A DNA stretch of 16,296 nucleotides from Algiphilus sp. (GTDB taxonomy: Bacteria > Pseudomonadota > Gammaproteobacteria > Nevskiales > Nevskiaceae), in the NCBI RefSeq assembly GCF_023145115.1, contig NZ_JAGLEJ010000055.1:1-16296 (forward strand), read 5' to 3'. Positions 13,828-16,296 of the stretch are shown piece after piece. Under the pieces are notes generated by a model. It ran no database searches. It saw nothing but the letters and a program-made list of their open reading frames with translations, and had not been told where the DNA came from. The position numbers were made by a program, and so were the translations under genes. The first letter of the stretch is position 1; every line of letters starts with the position of its first letter.

Positions 13828-14415
13828 TTGAAGAAGTTAGAAACCGAGATCAACGAGATCAGTCATGCCGACGCCGCCAGGCACTTTCTTGAGCTTTTCT
13901 ACCCCATCCACTACGCCATCGGCATGCAGGTCGAGGACGCGCTGCGCGGCAGCGGCGAGCTCGACCGGCATCAGACGGTCATCATGTGGCTCCTCCGTTC
14001 CGAGGGAAACCGCGGCAGCAACAGCCTGCGCCGGAAGGAGATCGAGCGATGCCTGACCACCTGGTACGACATCACCAGCAGCACCGTCTCGAAGGCGCTG
14101 CGCTCGCTCGCCAAGCCGCCGCACAACTTCATCGTGATCTCGGAGGACCCCGAATCGGGGCGGGAGAAGCTCGTGACGGTCACGCCGGCGGGCAAGCGCT
14201 ACTACAAGCGCATGGTCGAGGAGGCCAGCGCCTTCATCAAGCTGGCGACCGACCGCATGTCCGTCGAGGAGAACTCCATGGGCATCCACGTCATGCAGCG
14301 CATCTCGGAGGTGTTCCAGGAGCTGCGCGACGAGGGACGCATCGACCGGCTCCAGGGCAAGACCAACGGCAGGCAGCAGACACCCGCGCGCAAGCAGGCG
14401 GGCGGCAGGAGCTGA
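13828..14415 (+). CDS. MarR-like winged-helix transcriptional regulator
   Basis: 195 residues. An N-terminal dimerisation helix (HFLELFYPIHYAIGMQVEDAL) precedes a winged helix-turn-helix: LRRKEIERCLTTWYDITSST and VSKALRSL as the recognition region, and SEDPESGREKLVTVTPAGKRYYKR as wing and return strand. The tail is a long helix plus a basic, low-complexity C-terminus (GRQQTPARKQAGGRS). MarR-type proteins bind short inverted repeats as dimers and usually release DNA when they bind a small hydrophobic ligand. TTG 13828 is the best start: no ATG or GTG lies in frame upstream before a stop at 13795, and the next ATG (13924) would delete the first dimerisation helix. The ribosome-binding site is weak. 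It is divergent from ALDH and followed by the reductase gene after 43 bp. Confidence 0.85.
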   Translation: MKKLETEINEISHADAARHFLELFYPIHYAIGMQVEDALRGSGELDRHQTVIMWLLRSEGNRGSNSLRRKEIERCLTTWYDITSSTVSKALRSLAKPPHNFIVISEDPESGREKLVTVTPAGKRYYKRMVEEASAFIKLATDRMSVEENSMGIHVMQRISEVFQELRDEGRIDRLQGKTNGRQQTPARKQAGGRS

Positions 14416-14458
14416 CCGCCGTTAACCGGCGCACGACGCGCGCATCGGAGCGACGGGC

Positions 14459-15286
14459 ATGAACACCGGATCGACGAACGTGGACGACACCTTTCGCGAG
14501 CGCACCGTGTTCGTGGCCGGCGGCACCAGCGGCATCAACCTCGCGATCGCCCATGGCTTCGCCAGGCGCGGCGCCAGGGTGTTCGTCATGAGCCGCTCGC
14601 AGGACAAGGTCGATGCCGCCGTGGCGGAACTGCGCGGGACCGCCGCTGCGGCCGCCGGATACGCGGCGGACGTGCGCGACTACGCCGCCGTCGAGGCCGC
14701 CATCACCGCATGCCGCGACACCTTCGGCACGATCGACGTCCTGGTGTCGGGTGCTGCCGGCAACTTCGTGTCACCGGCGGCACAGCTGTCCGCCAACGGC
14801 TTCCGCACCGTTGTCGACATCGACCTCGTGGGCACCTTCCACGTCTGCCGTGCCGCCTATGAGCACCTGACCAGGCCCGGCGCCTCCATCATCAACATCT
14901 CCGCCACCCAGGCCATCAACCCCATGCCGGGTCAGGCGCACGTCTGCGCTGCCAAGGCCGGCATCGATGCCCTGACCAAGGTCCTCGCCATCGAGTGGGG
15001 CCCCGCCGGTGTGCGCGTCAACGCCATCGCGCCCGGCCCCGTCGACGAAACCGAAGGCATGGCCCGGCTCACCCCCACCGCAGCACACCGGGACCGGGTC
15101 CTGCAGGCCATCCCGCTGCGCCGCTATGCCCGCCTGCAGGAAATCGCCGACACCGCCGCCTTCCTGTCCGGTCCGGCCGGTGCCAACTTCAACGGCGCCG
15201 TACTGGTCTGCGACGGCGGCCAGTCGACACTGGGCAGCGGTGCATTCGCCGCTGCATGGGCGGAAGCCGAAGCCGCGTCGACCTGA
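14459..15286 (+). CDS. SDR-family oxidoreductase resembling 2,4-dienoyl-CoA reductase (DECR2 type)
   Basis: 275 residues of the short-chain dehydrogenase fold. The cofactor loop is AGGTSGINL (20-28; the third glycine of TGxxxGxG is Asn27), followed by GAAGNFVSP (98-106) and INISAT with Ser148. Lys166 is present, but the usual catalytic tyrosine four residues earlier is Val162. Loss of that tyrosine together with the GAAGNF, AIEWGPAGVRVN and APGPVDETEGMARL blocks closely matches mammalian DECR2 and related dienoyl-CoA reductases. These use NADPH to reduce 2,4-dienoyl-CoA, the product of ECH1-type isomerase, to 3-enoyl-CoA. It follows the MarR-like gene and is probably co-transcribed with it. 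The ATG has GGAG 8 bp upstream. Confidence 0.85.
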   Translation: MNTGSTNVDDTFRERTVFVAGGTSGINLAIAHGFARRGARVFVMSRSQDKVDAAVAELRGTAAAAAGYAADVRDYAAVEAAITACRDTFGTIDVLVSGAAGNFVSPAAQLSANGFRTVVDIDLVGTFHVCRAAYEHLTRPGASIINISATQAINPMPGQAHVCAAKAGIDALTKVLAIEWGPAGVRVNAIAPGPVDETEGMARLTPTAAHRDRVLQAIPLRRYARLQEIADTAAFLSGPAGANFNGAVLVCDGGQSTLGSGAFAAAWAEAEAAST

Positions 15287-15308
15287 CCCGCGACCCCGAC
15301 GCGCACAA

Positions 15309-15383
15309 GGGGGACAGTATACTTAATTCCTTGCGGCATTTCGCCGTTTCGGGCGCTTCTACAGGAATTAAGTACTGTCCCCC
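15309..15383. repeat. Imperfect inverted repeat (20-22 bp arms), hairpin or RAYT/MITE-like remnant
   Basis: The left arm 15309-15330 begins GGGGGACAGTATACTTAATT and the right arm 15364-15383 is GGAATTAAGTACTGTCCCCC. The arms pair over 20 bases, with an extra TA in the left arm, around a 33-base loop. The AT-rich centre (CTTAATTCC) stands out from the local GC-rich DNA. Repeats starting GGGGACAGTA-CTTAATTCC flank IS200-like/RAYT transposase genes in proteobacteria as I recall them; no transposase is left between these arms. It could also act as a bidirectional transcription barrier after the reductase gene. Confidence 0.75.
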
Positions 15384-15463
15384 TATTGCCCGCGGGCTGG
15401 CGCGATGCCGCAGGGAATCGAGGATACTGCCCCTGACGCACGACTGCCCCGGTCCGAGGTCCG

Positions 15464-15895
15464 ATGCTCAACCCAAGCGGGCGCACCGCGCGCTCGACCC
15501 CGCACGCCGCCTTCCTGTTCGCGTTCGGCTGTTTCGGGGCGCTCCACTTCCTGATCTACACCTTCGGCTACGGCTTCCCGATCCTGCCGTCGAACGCCCT
15601 GGCCGGGCTCGCCGGCCTGGCGCTGGCATGCCGGCCATCCAGCCGCATCAGCTTCGGCGTGCTGATCGCGGCACTGCTGGTCGATGGCGTGCTCCAGGCC
15701 CCCGTGTTCTCTAACCACACGATGCTGAAGAACTTCTTCGTCGTGGGTACCGTCATCGCCGCGGCCGAAGCGCTGATGAGACGGGAGGGCTGGGAAGCCT
15801 TCATCAACCGACTCGCCATCACCGGAAGATGGCTTCTGCTGGGCATGTACGTCTTCGGCATCTTCCACAAGATCAACACGGACTTCCTGGGGTAA
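15464..15895 (+). pseudogene. Truncated multi-pass membrane protein (HTTM/gamma-carboxylase-like N-terminus) cut by IS3-family element
   Basis: 143 residues with about five hydrophobic segments, beginning AAFLFAFGCFGALHFLIYTF and ending WLLLGMYVFGIFHKINTDFLG. The phrase FHKINTDFL resembles the first part of HTTM (vitamin-K gamma-carboxylase-like) membrane proteins, which normally continue for several hundred residues with DP(A/S)VSC. Here a stop comes immediately, exactly where the insertion-sequence end begins (about 15888). It is therefore most likely a 5' fragment left by IS insertion. The family call rests on one motif and is moderate. The gene is unrelated in orientation or spacing to the catabolic operon. 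Confidence 0.6.
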
Positions 15896-16296
15896 TCACC
15901 CCGTTTTTAACGGAGGCCAAAAGTGGAGCTATGCAGCGGCGGCCAGCCGCTGCATGGGGGTGATGCCGCCGAGCGCCATGTTCGGTCGTTCGTGATTGTA
16001 GAACCAGAGCCACTCGGTGGCCGATTGCTGTACCTGCTCGATGCTTTCAAACAGGTATTGGCTGAGCCAGTCGTAGCGTACGGTGCGGTTATAGCGCTCG
16101 ACATAAGCGTTCTGCTGGGGCTTGCCGGGCTGGATGTATTCGATGCGGATGCCTTTCTCCCTGGCCCAGGTCATGAGAGCGCCACTGATTAGTTCCGGGC
16201 CGTTGTCGCATCGTAGGACGCCGGGCTTGCCGCGCCACTCGATAATCTGCTCCAGGCTGCGGATGACGCGTGCTGAGGGCAGCGACAGGTCGACTT
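15888..16296 (-). mobile_element. IS3-family insertion sequence, right end outside the window
   Basis: The left end is placed at about 15888, where the membrane-protein reading frame loses family similarity and the sequence TGGGGTAATCACCCCG begins (TG start is usual for IS3). The transposase gene starts 40 bp inside. The other end and any target duplication are beyond the window, so the boundary is approximate. Confidence 0.75.
15929..16296 (-). CDS. IS3-family transposase OrfB, C-terminal part (runs off the right edge)
   Basis: About 122 residues are visible, open to the window edge. They include the DDE-type integrase core: LRCDNGPELISGAL with the second catalytic Asp, then EYIQPGKPQQNAYVERYNRT with the catalytic Glu, and RYDWLSQYLFESIEQVQ, WLWFYNHERPNMALGGITP at the C-terminus. 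These blocks are characteristic of IS3-family OrfB. The N-terminus, first Asp and OrfA lie outside. It ends in TAG at 15929-15931. Confidence 0.93.
   Translation of the reverse strand, partial: VDLSLPSARVIRSLEQIIEWRGKPGVLRCDNGPELISGALMTWAREKGIRIEYIQPGKPQQNAYVERYNRTVRYDWLSQYLFESIEQVQQSATEWLWFYNHERPNMALGGITPMQRLAAAA

Noticed and set aside
1..16296. CRISPR array, tRNA or rRNA genes
   Set aside because: No regularly spaced direct repeats, no cloverleaf-like element and no rRNA-like sequence were seen.

Overview
The window is high-GC DNA with close-packed, overlapping genes and an IS3-family insertion sequence at the right edge. A TonB2-type cluster (TtpC-like ExbB, ExbB, ExbD, TonB, TPR protein plus DUF3450) beside P450 and beta-oxidation genes points to an environmental gammaproteobacterium that degrades hydrophobic compounds. 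Lineage is inferred from gene types only; no rRNA or other marker is present.

Right to left (minus strand): coniferyl-aldehyde-dehydrogenase-like ALDH (13700-12264), cytochrome P450 (12195-10957), ECH1-type dienoyl-CoA isomerase (10925-10098), adrenodoxin-type [2Fe-2S] ferredoxin (9967-9659), NTF2-like protein (9636-9238), a small four-helix membrane protein (9238-8816), then an eight-gene energy-transduction operon (8661-1584): TtpC-like ExbB, ExbD, DUF3450, second TtpC-like ExbB, short ExbB, second ExbD, TonB and TPR protein. After a 622-bp non-coding gap comes the N-terminal third or so of a TonB-dependent receptor (961 to beyond the left edge). On the plus strand, divergent from the ALDH, lie a MarR-like regulator (13828-14415) and a DECR2-like 2,4-dienoyl-CoA reductase (14459-15286). 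The right end holds a hairpin-forming inverted repeat (15309-15383) and a membrane-protein gene cut off by the IS3-family element.

The main non-obvious observation is regulatory. The inverted repeat TGTC-N5-GACA sits inside the predicted sigma70 promoters of the regulator/ALDH intergenic region, of the P450 and of the TonB operon. The last of these is embedded in the 3' end of the preceding gene. The receptor promoter carries a 14-bp sequence identical to part of the regulator/ALDH site. The simplest reading is one MarR-type regulon linking a dedicated outer-membrane receptor and private TonB motor to oxidation (P450, ferredoxin, ALDH) and to auxiliary beta-oxidation enzymes for unsaturated acyl-CoAs. 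The likely substrate is an unsaturated or branched hydrophobic molecule such as a terpenoid, sterol side chain or unsaturated alkyl compound; the exact substrate cannot be read from the sequence.
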